Shown: piece after piece, positions 1-8,065 of the stretch
Layout: every line of letters begins with the position of its first letter
Numbering within the stretch: the stretch's first letter is position 1
Assembly (NCBI RefSeq): GCF_014385005.1
Contig: NZ_JACRSZ010000012.1
Coordinates: 1 to 64,000 of the forward strand
Length of the DNA stretch: 64,000 nucleotides
Source of the DNA: Jingyaoa shaoxingensis
GTDB lineage: Bacteria > Bacillota > Clostridia > Lachnospirales > Lachnospiraceae
Direction: 5' to 3'
The notes under the pieces: generated by a model
Database searches by the model: none
Told to the model about the DNA's origin: nothing
The model's input: only the letters and a program-made list of their open reading frames with translations
Made by a program: the position numbers and the translations under genes

Positions 1-35
1 AATAAATCCCTTAATTTCTGTGAGTTCCTATTCAT
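1..35 (-). CDS. 5' end of a gene that runs off the window start
   Basis: On the minus strand an ATG at 35-33 follows a good ribosome binding site (GGAGG, complement of 43-47, 7-8 nt spacing) and opens a frame reading MNRNSQKLRDL before the window ends. Only 11 codons are visible, so the product cannot be named. The start signals are strong enough to support a real gene. Confidence 0.6.
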   Translation of the reverse strand, partial: MNRNSQKLRDL

Positions 36-76
36 GCGATTTCCTCCTTGTAAATAGATGTTTTCTAATTACAAGG

Positions 77-119
77 GCCGCTTTAGCTACTGAGAACTTT
101 GAGAAGTAGCTAAAGCGGC
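77..119. repeat. 15-bp perfect inverted repeat upstream of the partial gene
   Basis: Positions 77-91 (GCCGCTTTAGCTACT) and 105-119 are perfect reverse complements around a 13-nt loop. There is only a weak T-rich tail on the plus side (GCATTTTA) and none on the minus side. It may be a leader hairpin of the minus-strand gene starting at 35 or the decayed terminator of a lost plus-strand gene. Confidence 0.6.
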
Positions 120-150
120 TGCATTTTATGACTGATTTGTCAATAGTTTA

Positions 151-190
151 TTAAAAAAAATCCCACACCACATTTCTGTGATGTGAGATT
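151..190 (-). terminator. Rho-independent terminator reading on the minus strand
   Basis: Arms 159-171 and 178-190 pair over 13 positions with a 6-nt loop. The two imperfect pairs are C-A on the plus strand but G-U on the minus strand, and the minus strand continues into a run of eight T (complement of 153-160). The nearest minus-strand gene upstream is the LysM gene ending at 998, with the GGDEF remnant lying in between. Confidence 0.65.
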
Positions 191-197
191 TTCTTAA

Positions 198-962
198 CTT
201 AATGCCATTGCAGACAGCATGAAGGCTTTTTTCTCATCCGATGCATTACTGGGAAGAAACGGTGGTGATGAATTCTGCATTCTCTTACCAAATTGTACCT
301 TGAAAGAAGCAGATAAACAGCTACAACAATTTACAATGCTTCCAAAGACTTTCTCATATCACGGTGAAAAACATACTTTTTATATATCTCTCGGATATGC
401 AGAATATCCAACATTTGCAGCAAACCATTCACAGCTTATGCGTTGTGCAGATGCAGCTCTTTATGAAATAAAACTTCATGGAAAAAATGGATGTATGGCT
501 TACAGAAATGGGCTCCAATCAGGAGTCCGCAAACAACTTGGATTTGCTCTTAAAGATATCTCTGAACATCTTCCAGGTGCATTTATTATATATAGAGCAG
601 CCAAAGAAGATGATGAACTATTCTATGCAAACGTTGAGTTTCTTCATATGACCGGATATAAAAGTTTAGATGAATTATTCAGACTTACTAAAAAAAGTTT
701 CCGTAACCTGATTCGTGAAGACGAACAAAAACAGATAGAATCAAATATCTGGGAACAGATTGACAGCGGTAATGAAAATGACTATATTCATTTTCATCTT
801 CGAAAAGCTGACGGAACTTACCTTTCTGTGCTTGATCATGGAAGAATTGTAGAAAGCCAGCAATACGGAAAAGTATTTTATGTATTGTTCATGGATTGGG
901 AAGATATGCAAATTCGTTACAGTGATAAATTTTTCTGGCAAGTTCAGGGCAACAGTGACTAA
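198..962 (+). pseudogene. 5'-truncated GGDEF-PAS (diguanylate cyclase-like) remnant
   Basis: The frame holds the second half of a GGDEF domain followed by a PAS-like domain (about residues 105-230 counted from the ATG at 219). The motif GRNGGDEF is intact. GGDEF domains normally carry about 80 residues before that motif; here only about 20 exist. Recognisable GGDEF-type residues (LNAIADSM) extend upstream of the ATG to an in-frame stop at 195-197, so the homology runs past any possible start and the gene has lost its 5' part. No ribosome binding site precedes ATG 219. The frame ends abruptly after the PAS part; another frame continues for about 15 codons, so a 3' frameshift in the T-run near 930 is possible but unproven. 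An intact GGDEF protein would make cyclic di-GMP; this one is unlikely to be active. Confidence 0.7.
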
Positions 963-997
963 GCCTTTCATTAATTTTTAAAAACAAACATTTATGG

Positions 998-1330
998 CTA
1001 TTTCACTTCCTCTGAGTAATACGGTACCAGTATTCTCTTCCCATACTGCAGTTCGCATCCCAGATTATTAATCTGCTGAATCTCTCGTACATAAGCTCTT
1101 CTGGAAGTATATTCTTCTGTCATAAACCGGTCTGCGATGCTCCATAAGGTATCCCCACGATCAACACGGACTTCTGTATAGTACTTATAAATAGCAGGTT
1201 TCTCTGCAGTCACTTTAAAATTACATAAAAAAATAATCAATAAAAAAGAAACAGACAATATGGATATACATAAGGATATTCGTCTATTTCTTTTAATCTG
1301 CTTTCTTCTTAGTTTCTTTTGTGTACTCAT
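998..1330 (-). CDS. yneA: YneA-like LysM cell-division suppressor, SOS-regulated
   Basis: A 110-residue protein with a basic N-terminus, one membrane segment (about residues 20-40) and a single LysM domain (about 52-104; VDRGDTLWSIADRF is the diagnostic start). This matches the architecture and length of Bacillus YneA, which halts septation during the SOS response and is anchored in the membrane with its LysM part facing the cell wall. The ATG at 1330 follows GGGGGATAAAAC. Three LexA boxes surround the promoter, which supports the assignment more than the generic LysM match does. Not next to lexA here (lexA is at 16.2 kb). Family assignment is good; division inhibition itself is inferred. Confidence 0.85.
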   Translation of the reverse strand: MSTQKKLRRKQIKRNRRISLCISILSVSFLLIIFLCNFKVTAEKPAIYKYYTEVRVDRGDTLWSIADRFMTEEYTSRRAYVREIQQINNLGCELQYGKRILVPYYSEEVK

Positions 1331-1352
1331 GTTTTATCCCCCATTCAATTCA

Positions 1353-1364
1353 GAACATTTGTTC
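1353..1364. promoter_or_regulatory. LexA (SOS) box 1, GAACATTTGTTC
   Basis: Perfect match to the Gram-positive LexA core GAAC-N4-GTTC, placed just downstream of the -10 element, near the expected transcription start of the yneA-like gene. Confidence 0.9.
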
Positions 1365-1375
1365 TGTTTGAATGT

Positions 1376-1404
1376 ATTATACAGCAAGAACATATGTTTG
1401 TCAA
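1376..1404 (-). promoter_or_regulatory. Consensus sigma-A promoter of the yneA-like gene
   Basis: On the minus strand -35 TTGACA (1399-1404) and -10 TATAAT (1376-1381) are separated by exactly 17 nt; both hexamers are perfect consensus. A LexA box lies inside the spacer. Confidence 0.85.
1388..1399. promoter_or_regulatory. LexA box 2, GAACATATGTTT
   Basis: One mismatch from GAAC-N4-GTTC, located between the -10 and -35 elements of the yneA promoter, where bound LexA would block RNA polymerase. Confidence 0.75.
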
Positions 1405-1412
1405 CTTATTTC

Positions 1413-1424
1413 GAACATTTGTTC
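1413..1424. promoter_or_regulatory. LexA box 3, GAACATTTGTTC
   Basis: Perfect GAAC-N4-GTTC match immediately upstream of the -35 element; with flanking C and T it fits the longer CGAAC...GTTC form. Confidence 0.88.
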
Positions 1425-1472
1425 TTCTGTTGAAAACAAGGGTTATCTATATTATTCTCATTTAAAATATGA

Positions 1473-1503
1473 AATCCTCCAGCCACAACATGACTGAAGG
1501 ATT
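1473..1503 (-). terminator. Hairpin terminator of the CapA-family gene
   Basis: Minus-strand arms AATCCTTCAG and CTGGAGGATT (1494-1503 and 1473-1482) pair over 10 bp with one G-U, followed by a modest T-rich tail (TTTCATATTTT). It lies 22 nt beyond the stop of the CapA gene. Confidence 0.65.
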
Positions 1504-1524
1504 CTATATTTTGATTCATTTGTT

Positions 1525-3444
1525 TTATTCCACTCCCAGATTCATCAGACTGCTTCCAGTGCCTGTATTACTGGTTTTATTATCTGCCGTGGCAGTTGAC
1601 ACACTGCTGCCTCCAAATATCTGTTTTGCTTTTTCCAGTCCGGGTCCTAATTCTTCCATGGTACGATCATAGGAATCCTGTGCTTCCTGCTGAATATCAC
1701 TGATACCGGTTGTCTTCTCAAGATTCTCCACATCATCCAGTGGAAGTATGTAATACTTGGAACCGTCATTATCCTGATAACGGTATACCCAGGTTGGCAG
1801 CAGATCCACATCTTTGATCTCTACACTGCCATCACTGTTCTGATGCAGTGTCAGTGTCACCATTACTCCATCCTCCGTATGTCCGGTTGGCATTTCATCC
1901 ATCAGATAAGTACGCTGATTGCTTAATGCATTTCCCTCAGAATAAATGCAGAACATATGACCGCTGCCATCAGAGGTGTCCAACACATCGATCGGCTGTT
2001 CACAGTGAGGATGTCCTCCAATGATCGCATTCACTCCCAGATCACATAGTTTTTGAGCCATCTCATCCTGATAATCCGCTTCTTCTAACTGATATTCAAT
2101 CCCCCAGTGCATCTGTGCAATAATAAACTGTGCACCCTCAGACTTCATGGATGCAATATTACTCTGCATTTCTTTATAAAAGCTATCCAGATCATTGTAA
2201 TCAAAAGAATTCACCAGATCCCAGTCATCTTCTGCAAGTGGAATACCATTCAGATTGGTACCTGTTCCATCTGTTTCATAGACATAATCAATGAATCCTA
2301 CTTTCACACCATTGATATCTTCCACCACGTACTGCTTAGCGGTACTGTTTTCCCTGATACCGGAAAATGCGATATTTTTTTCATCATAGACCTGCATAGT
2401 ACGGTGAAATCCATCTGAACCGCCATCGTATACATGATTGGTTGCCAGAAACTGAAGGTCTACGCCGCTGTCTTTGATATTCTCAATAATCACGTCCGGA
2501 GAAAGAAATAACGGATATCCTGAATACCCGGCATCCGGACCTGCCAAAGAGCCTTCAAACTCACAAGTCATAAAATCAGGTGCACTGTAGTACGGTGTAA
2601 TATATTTATAAATCGTTGAAAAATCATAATTACCTTCTGCATCCGGATAAGAGTCTATGAATGGGGAATGAAGCAGCATACAGCCGGTACTTCCGATGGT
2701 TATGTCCTTTTCCGGGTATACGTAAGCTGTCTCCGATTCGGTCTGTATCTCTGTTTCCGGTTCAGGAATACTCTTCCCTGCTGCTCCTTGAATCATATTC
2801 ATGCACAGAATCAACACGCCAACTCCAAGTATCGGTGTAATGATACTGGTCTTCCATTCACCGCCAAACCATTCCCGGACGAGATACTTTCCATACTCCT
2901 GAGGCGTGAGTTCTGTGCGAATATTGGCATGGCGTTTCTTTTGCATTTCCCGTTCGGATTTCCATAAAGTTATATTTCTTCGTAATTGTTTCTTAATCTT
3001 TTCCAGATTCAGACCGCCTGGAACCGATTTTGCTGAAGATTTCTTTGGCTTTTCTTCTACTGTTTTTTCTTCCGTATCATTTTCTGGTGCATCAGCCATC
3101 GAACACGTCTCTGTCTCGGATGCCAAATGATGATTCTTTTTTTCTATATCAGCACTGGATGCTGAATGATCATCATTCTGAACTAATTGTTTCGGATCTT
3201 TCTTTTGCTGATTGGTTGCCTTTGATGCCGCTTCCATGCGCCTTCTGCGTAACTCTTCCAGGCGTTTTTCCCGGCTGTATACCGCATTCCACGCCTCTCG
3301 CGCTATCGGTTTGGCTGTTGCAATCTCTTCCCCGTTTGCTTCTCCTGCTGAGCTGCTCTCTTCTGTTTTATCTTCTGTTACAGTGCGCTCTTCTATATTT
3401 TTTTCTTCTTTTTGAAGATTTTCTCTGCTATGTTCTTCGTCCAT
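1525..3444 (-). CDS. CapA-family (poly-gamma-glutamate synthesis type) membrane-anchored metallophosphatase-fold protein
   Basis: The protein is 639 residues from ATG 3444, chosen because GAGGGAG precedes it; a frame open to 3543 would run through the promoter. Residues 1-200 are a highly charged, low-complexity cytoplasmic tail rich in Glu and Lys. One membrane segment follows (about 202-222), then an extracellular CapA domain with STGCMLLHSP, CEFEGSLAG, LATNHVYDGG, MHWGIEYQ and GGHPHCEQPID, which correspond to the conserved motifs of the family (calcineurin-like metal site). CapA proteins take part in export or anchoring of poly-gamma-glutamate, but most Clostridia homologues, like this one, have no capB/capC neighbours and their substrate is unknown. 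A single-gene unit with its own promoter and terminator. The long charged N-tail is unusual for CapA. Confidence 0.85.
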   Translation of the reverse strand: MDEEHSRENLQKEEKNIEERTVTEDKTEESSSAGEANGEEIATAKPIAREAWNAVYSREKRLEELRRRRMEAASKATNQQKKDPKQLVQNDDHSASSADIEKKNHHLASETETCSMADAPENDTEEKTVEEKPKKSSAKSVPGGLNLEKIKKQLRRNITLWKSEREMQKKRHANIRTELTPQEYGKYLVREWFGGEWKTSIITPILGVGVLILCMNMIQGAAGKSIPEPETEIQTESETAYVYPEKDITIGSTGCMLLHSPFIDSYPDAEGNYDFSTIYKYITPYYSAPDFMTCEFEGSLAGPDAGYSGYPLFLSPDVIIENIKDSGVDLQFLATNHVYDGGSDGFHRTMQVYDEKNIAFSGIRENSTAKQYVVEDINGVKVGFIDYVYETDGTGTNLNGIPLAEDDWDLVNSFDYNDLDSFYKEMQSNIASMKSEGAQFIIAQMHWGIEYQLEEADYQDEMAQKLCDLGVNAIIGGHPHCEQPIDVLDTSDGSGHMFCIYSEGNALSNQRTYLMDEMPTGHTEDGVMVTLTLHQNSDGSVEIKDVDLLPTWVYRYQDNDGSKYYILPLDDVENLEKTTGISDIQQEAQDSYDRTMEELGPGLEKAKQIFGGSSVSTATADNKTSNTGTGSSLMNLGVE

Positions 3445-3481
3445 TTTATCTCCCTCATGTCTTTTAGACTTACTCTTTGAT

Positions 3482-3510
3482 ATCATAGCATTTTTCTGCA
3501 TATTTGTCAT
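3482..3510 (-). promoter_or_regulatory. Promoter of the CapA-family gene
   Basis: Minus strand -35 ATGACA (3505-3510), 17-nt spacer, -10 TATGAT (3482-3487); each hexamer is one base from consensus. It lies 38 nt upstream of the chosen start and inside the longer frame, which argues for the shorter protein. Confidence 0.7.
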
Positions 3511-3547
3511 CGTGCAATCTGAAAGCTTCAAATTGTTTTTCAAAATG

Positions 3548-3577
3548 AAAACCCCAGCGTTGTCACACTGAGGTTTT
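3548..3577 (-). terminator. Terminator after the Nudix gene
   Basis: Minus-strand arms AAAACCTCAG and CTGGGGTTTT pair over 10 bp (one G-U) with a 10-nt loop, ending in TTTT. It closes the operon that contains the ROK kinase and oxidoreductases. Confidence 0.75.
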
Positions 3578-3582
3578 GCTGT

Positions 3583-4239
3583 TTATTGATTATTAATATA
3601 GTTTTTTAATCTGTCATCTTTTCTTAATACTCTGCCAAGTCCATCTGAGAGAAAATTTCCGTCTGTATTATTTTGAAAAATATCCTGTATTTCTTTGTAG
3701 GAAAATGCTCGTACCGGCTGTTGTATTGTCATCCATCCATTTTGCGTCTCCAGTGTATCCTCAGATACATACTTTTTCTTATACATTAGTCGGTGTAAAA
3801 ATACCCATGAATATTCTTTATTATGGTCATTTACCATTTCATAAAAACCTACTGTCTCCAGATTTTCATCTCGTACTCTGATCCCATATCTTTTTCCATC
3901 TTCTTCTACAAGAAGTTCCTCATACAATTCCCTGCAGGCACATTTTTTAAACGTATCCAGACTAATCCCTGTTTCCAACTCTTTTTCTGGAATTCTTTCA
4001 TAAGTCATATGTCCGCCAAAGGTATCATAAATATGATTTTGTAATGGGATGTTCTGCCCTTTCGCCCGTTGTTTTTCTGTCTTATCTGACAGAAGTATTT
4101 TCCCATCAGGCAATACTGCTATAATAATAGCAGTTGCATGATAGACCGGTGACGTACCATGTGCATTTCGTCTCTCAATTTTTCCTTTTACCAGTAACCG
4201 ATGAAACTTTTTTTCTATGACAGGTAAATACTCTTCCAT
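3583..4239 (-). CDS. Nudix-family hydrolase
   Basis: A 218-residue protein. A Nudix-like core spans about residues 33-150: the glycine start (DTFGGHM) is followed, after a longer than usual linker, by CRELYEELLVEEDG, which carries the REx2EE signature. Nudix enzymes cleave nucleoside diphosphates linked to another moiety; the substrate is not predictable. The gene starts 5 nt after the stop of the ROK kinase with no clear ribosome binding site, so translation is probably coupled. Being last in a sugar operon may mean it acts on a sugar-nucleotide or removes a toxic by-product; that is inference. The spacing between the Gly and the REx2EE block departs from the classic 23-residue box. Confidence 0.75.
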   Translation of the reverse strand: MEEYLPVIEKKFHRLLVKGKIERRNAHGTSPVYHATAIIIAVLPDGKILLSDKTEKQRAKGQNIPLQNHIYDTFGGHMTYERIPEKELETGISLDTFKKCACRELYEELLVEEDGKRYGIRVRDENLETVGFYEMVNDHNKEYSWVFLHRLMYKKKYVSEDTLETQNGWMTIQQPVRAFSYKEIQDIFQNNTDGNFLSDGLGRVLRKDDRLKNYINNQ

Positions 4240-4244
4240 TCTGT

Positions 4245-5156
4245 TTATGCTTTTTCCTTCATTTTTCTTGCATACAAAGCAGCACCAATAACACTTTTTT
4301 CCTCCAGATCTTCTGCAAATATCAGTGTCAGATTTTGTTCTGGAAACGGTTTACGAACATATTTATGAGTCATCTCTATAAAGTACTCTTTTGGAAAATC
4401 CTTCATATTTGGAACGCCGCCACCTATAATCATGTAGTCAGGATCAAGAATATTAATTTCTGTCGCAACAGTTTGAGCCATACGTTGTACAAACTTTTTC
4501 AACCGTGGATCATTTCCATGGACAGTAAATATTTCACCGATTGGCAGTCCTGTAAATGCATTTTCTGCCAGCTCATTCAGGTATTTTCCTCCCGCCAGGC
4601 TTTCCATACATCCAACATTTCCACATCCACATATCTTCTTACTTCCATCCACCGGAATATGACCGATCTCTCCTGCTGCACCGTTTTTTCCAAGCAATGG
4701 TCTGCCATTTAAATATACTGCATTTCCAATTCCGGTACCAAAATAGCATCCTGTGACCAGTTCACAATCTGGAATGTGATACTTTTGCAGATCATATTCC
4801 ATTGTCATACATACATCACGTTCTATATATACCGGTATATGAAATGCATCTTCCAGATATTTCTTCACTGGCAGCTGTTCCATAAACCTGATATTCGGTG
4901 CCTGTACTACCATAGTTCTGTTTCGATCTATGGTAGCAGGAAACCCAATAGAAATCCCCTCTGCTTTATATGGTACTTTGGTCATAAAGTCTATCAGGAA
5001 ATTACAAAGATCGTCAAGTACATTTTCAGAATGTATTACATTTCTGACTCTGACCTTTTGAAACTGTAAAATATTCTGTTCCTGGTCAACAGCGCCAATT
5101 CGGAAAAAGGTTCCACCAATATCCACTCCAATGATACACCGTTTATCTTCCTTCAT
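4245..5156 (-). CDS. alsK: ROK-family sugar kinase, D-allose kinase (AlsK)-like
   Basis: A 303-residue protein from ATG 5156 (GGGAG 8 nt upstream; a frame to 5171 exists but would begin with TTG inside the binding site). It has the ROK phosphate motif GVDIGGTFFRIG near the start, the GTGIGNAV motif, the catalytic EIGHIPVD and the zinc-binding CGCGNVGCMES. The stretches GGGVPNMKDFP and MTHKYVRKPFPEQN closely resemble, from memory, the same places in E. coli AlsK, more than they resemble glucokinase or NagK. It would phosphorylate D-allose or a related hexose at C6 in the cytoplasm. Overlaps the preceding oxidoreductase by 14 nt, so it belongs to the same operon. ROK is secure; allose specificity is a well-motivated inference strengthened by the AlsB-like binding protein. 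Confidence 0.8.
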   Translation of the reverse strand: MKEDKRCIIGVDIGGTFFRIGAVDQEQNILQFQKVRVRNVIHSENVLDDLCNFLIDFMTKVPYKAEGISIGFPATIDRNRTMVVQAPNIRFMEQLPVKKYLEDAFHIPVYIERDVCMTMEYDLQKYHIPDCELVTGCYFGTGIGNAVYLNGRPLLGKNGAAGEIGHIPVDGSKKICGCGNVGCMESLAGGKYLNELAENAFTGLPIGEIFTVHGNDPRLKKFVQRMAQTVATEINILDPDYMIIGGGVPNMKDFPKEYFIEMTHKYVRKPFPEQNLTLIFAEDLEEKSVIGAALYARKMKEKA

Positions 5157-6147
5157 GATGTTCTCCCGCAAACCAGATACCAGCCTCTTTTCGAGCCTTT
5201 GTAATTATGTCGATAACATTTTCTGTTACAGATAACCGTTCCGTAAAATAATTCTGATCTCCTTCCAGCACTTTTTTTGTCAGATTCTGCACTTCATAAT
5301 ACCACCGATCCAGATCAGACTGCACGTTAAATTCTTCTTTGCCCTGTCTGGTGACCACTTCAATATGCTCTATTCCATTTGAACCATTTCTCACATAAAT
5401 ATAACCCTGATCTCCTTCGATTTGAGCTGAATTCACTCCCCATGTATCCTTTGCCCCTGCACATTCACTGACAAATCCAGGATATTTCATAAGCATAATT
5501 CCGGAAGAATCTACTTTTCCCGGACACATATTCGCAAAGTAAACTGCCTGCTCCGGTTTACCAAACAATGCAATATTAAAATACACATTATAATAATTGA
5601 TATCCTGCAAACAACCTCCGGCAAATTCTGCATTAAATACATTTGGGATATTTCCTTTTAATACCTGATCATACCTGCTGGAATACTGGCTGTAATTACA
5701 TAATACGAGTCTGAGATTCCCTATTTTATGAATTTGTTCTTTCAATATCTGAAAATTAGGTAAAAAAGCCGTTGGAGTTGCATCTATCAAATACAGTTGT
5801 TTTTCTCTGGCAATGTCTCTCAATTCTTCTATCTGTGATCTATCTGTACAAAAAGGTTTTTCACAAATCACATTTTTCCCATGTTCCAGTGCCATTTTTG
5901 TCTGCCCGTAATGCAGACTATTTGGCGATGCCACATAGACAAAATTTACGGCTGGGTCCGACATCATCTGATTCAGATCGGTATATACTTTTTCTGCACC
6001 ATATTCTTTTTGCAAGGCTTCTCCTTTTTCCCTGTTTCTGGAATATACGGCAGACAGACGAATTCCCTCTGTTCTTTTTACTCCGTCTAAAATAGAATGT
6101 ACAATAACTCCCGTTCCAATAGTGCCAAGTCTGATTTCATTTATCAT
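5143..6147 (-). CDS. Gfo/Idh/MocA-family sugar oxidoreductase
   Basis: A 334-residue protein. The N-terminal Rossmann fold begins LGTIGTGVIVHSIL (GxGxxx NAD(P)-binding turn) and contains the family motif ICEKPFC around residue 95, with the catalytic lysine in the EKP triplet. The C-terminal alpha/beta domain follows. The family oxidises or reduces sugars, inositols and their derivatives with NAD(P). It is the second of two such enzymes in this operon, 24 nt downstream of the other, and overlaps the ROK kinase. Ribosome binding site AAAGGAAAATTCA precedes the ATG. Substrate unknown; related to dihydrodiol dehydrogenase-like members. Confidence 0.85.
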   Translation of the reverse strand: MINEIRLGTIGTGVIVHSILDGVKRTEGIRLSAVYSRNREKGEALQKEYGAEKVYTDLNQMMSDPAVNFVYVASPNSLHYGQTKMALEHGKNVICEKPFCTDRSQIEELRDIAREKQLYLIDATPTAFLPNFQILKEQIHKIGNLRLVLCNYSQYSSRYDQVLKGNIPNVFNAEFAGGCLQDINYYNVYFNIALFGKPEQAVYFANMCPGKVDSSGIMLMKYPGFVSECAGAKDTWGVNSAQIEGDQGYIYVRNGSNGIEHIEVVTRQGKEEFNVQSDLDRWYYEVQNLTKKVLEGDQNYFTERLSVTENVIDIITKARKEAGIWFAGEHHEGR

Positions 6148-6171
6148 TGAATTTTCCTTTCTGCTTTTAGC

Positions 6172-7200
6172 CTACCTGTTTTCCGGACTGTGCGATTTTG
6201 CAACTGCGGTAGCTTCTTCCAGAATTTCCAGAACGCGAATCACTTCTTCGTCTTTTACACATTTCTCTTTTCCGTGTTCAATTGCATCTACCAGGCTGTC
6301 ATAAATTCTCTCATAATGCGCACATCCTACCGGCACTTTTTCTGTCACCCGTTCTCCGTTTTCATTCTCATAAACCAGTGTTCCCCATCTGTCTTCTGGT
6401 GCGTTAGCCCTACTGATTTTATGACGTCCTACTACTTTCTTCTTTCCAGAATTATGTACCACTGGCGGCAGCGTAAAACTTCCCTTTGTTCCATGCACTG
6501 TGAATCTTGGATAATCAATCATAACACACATACTGGTATTTACAGTTGCCTTGCTGTTTCCATAATAAAATTCCAGATCATAGTAATCATCTGCTTTTCC
6601 CGGATGATGAATACTTCTTACATCAAAATGCGTCTGATCTGGCATACCAAACATACTGATAACCTGATCAATCGTATGAACTGCCAGATTGTACAACGTT
6701 CCAAAATATGGATACCATCCATCTTCTCTGAAATAGTCATAATGACTTTCCAGTTTTACCAGATCACCAATTTTTCCACTGGCCAGTACTTCTTTTACAG
6801 CCAATACATCTGCATCAAATCGCCTGTTCTGATTTGGCATACAAATCAGACCTTTTTCTTTGGCAAGAACAAATACTTCCCTGGCTTCTTTTGCTGTTGG
6901 CGCAAAAGGTTTTTCAATTAATGCATGCTTTCCGGCATTTAAAATCTGTTTTGCATAAAACACATGAAACTGATCCGGAGTATTTACTACTACCAGATTT
7001 ACTTCTTCATCATTCAGGATCTGATTAAAATCTGTTGTAAAAATGATTTCCGGATAAAATGGCTCATAAGCTGCATTCTGTGCAATATCTTCTTCCCTTC
7101 GAAAAACATATTTTACCTTTACATCATCTCTGTTTTCCACATAAGGAATATGATATTCCCTTACACTAACTCCAAATCCTACATACGCTACTGTTATCAT
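6172..7200 (-). CDS. Gfo/Idh/MocA-family oxidoreductase, YdgJ (scyllo-inositol dehydrogenase)-like
   Basis: A 342-residue protein with the nucleotide-binding start VAYVGFGVSVREYH, the motif ALIEKPFAPT (about residue 95) and NQNRRFDADVLAVK followed by ESHYDYFR. These blocks and the overall order look like E. coli YdgJ and the Bacillus IolU/IolW group, which act on scyllo-inositol and similar polyols. The ATG follows AGGAGGAAAAA. An intercistronic terminator lies just upstream (7219-7250), so expression may depend on readthrough from the DeoR gene. In this operon it may interconvert a keto-sugar and a hexose; this is inference. Confidence 0.83.
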   Translation of the reverse strand: MITVAYVGFGVSVREYHIPYVENRDDVKVKYVFRREEDIAQNAAYEPFYPEIIFTTDFNQILNDEEVNLVVVNTPDQFHVFYAKQILNAGKHALIEKPFAPTAKEAREVFVLAKEKGLICMPNQNRRFDADVLAVKEVLASGKIGDLVKLESHYDYFREDGWYPYFGTLYNLAVHTIDQVISMFGMPDQTHFDVRSIHHPGKADDYYDLEFYYGNSKATVNTSMCVMIDYPRFTVHGTKGSFTLPPVVHNSGKKKVVGRHKISRANAPEDRWGTLVYENENGERVTEKVPVGCAHYERIYDSLVDAIEHGKEKCVKDEEVIRVLEILEEATAVAKSHSPENR

Positions 7201-7219
7201 TTTTTCCTCCTTTATAAAA

Positions 7220-7249
7220 AGAAGCCGTAGGTTTTCCCATGCGGCTTCT
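7220..7249 (-). terminator. Intercistronic terminator between deoR-type gene and oxidoreductases
   Basis: Arms AGAAGCCG (7220-7227) and CGGCTTCT (7242-7249) with a T-run on the minus strand (TTTTTAT) directly before the ribosome binding site of the oxidoreductase. It probably reduces expression of the downstream genes relative to the regulator. Confidence 0.65.
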
Positions 7250-7265
7250 ACATTTTTTCTATATT

Positions 7266-8006
7266 TTATTCTGCTATATAATAATTTCCACAGTCATGAA
7301 GCAAGTCAATATCTTTTTCACAGATAACGGTCACCTCAGCCAGTTCAAACACTTTACACATTGTCATTTTTCCGGCTTTTGAACTGTCTGCCAGCACATA
7401 AGTATGCTTGGAATTTCTCTTCACAACTTTCTTCTTTTGTGCTTCCTTAAGATCTGGGGTACTGACTCCGGACTTTTTAGAGAATCCGGTTGCTCCAATA
7501 AAAGATCTGTCAAAAAACATGTCTTCCAGAGTAGAAACTGTCAGGGCTCCTACCACCGATCCGGTGGACACATCTACTTCTCCGCCAACTACTATACATT
7601 CTGCCTTCGCACCTGCAAGTTCCTGGAAAATCAGTACATTAGTCGTAACAATCGTAATGTCCTTATCTCTGAGATATTTGATCATTTTCAATGGCGTAGA
7701 TCCGGCATCAATATAAATTACTTCACCGTCAAATACCAGCTCTGCCGCACATCTTGCAATACTTTCTTTTGCATCGGTATTCAAAAGAAGTCTGGAATCT
7801 ACCTGTGTATCCAGAGATCCTTCTTTTACAATGGACACGCCTCCTCTCATTAGATTAATGTGCCCTTCTTCTGCAAGTAATTTTAAATCTCTTCGTATTG
7901 TAGATTCAGAAACATCTTCAATACTTCCAATCAATTCTTCGATTGTTACTACGTCTCTATTTTCCAGCTTCTGAAGTATCCGCTGTCTTCTTTCATAAGG
8001 AATCAT
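7266..8006 (-). CDS. DeoR/GlpR-family transcriptional regulator of the sugar operon
   Basis: About 246 residues. An N-terminal winged helix-turn-helix (residues about 3-57, with ESTIRRDLKLLAEEG as recognition region) is followed by the DeoR sensor domain with the sugar-phosphate-binding fold (IDAGSTP, TTNVLIFQELA, VGGEV). DeoR regulators respond to phosphorylated sugars made by the pathway they control. I prefer ATG 8006 (MIPYERRQRIL, the usual start in the family) over GTG 8012. It sits between the transport genes and the catabolic genes, and a large inverted repeat lies directly upstream (8066-8161), a plausible operator. Confidence 0.88.
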   Translation of the reverse strand: MIPYERRQRILQKLENRDVVTIEELIGSIEDVSESTIRRDLKLLAEEGHINLMRGGVSIVKEGSLDTQVDSRLLLNTDAKESIARCAAELVFDGEVIYIDAGSTPLKMIKYLRDKDITIVTTNVLIFQELAGAKAECIVVGGEVDVSTGSVVGALTVSTLEDMFFDRSFIGATGFSKKSGVSTPDLKEAQKKKVVKRNSKHTYVLADSSKAGKMTMCKVFELAEVTVICEKDIDLLHDCGNYYIAE

Positions 8007-8065
8007 ACTCACACCATCCCATTCTCTTAATGATATTATTGTATCATATTATTTCTTTTCATTAA

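Noticed and set aside
6190..6921. 243-codon plus-strand open frame
   Set aside because: It is exactly antisense to the YdgJ-like oxidoreductase, has no ribosome binding site, and translates to a Cys/Phe/Ile/His-rich sequence typical of reverse-strand shadows.
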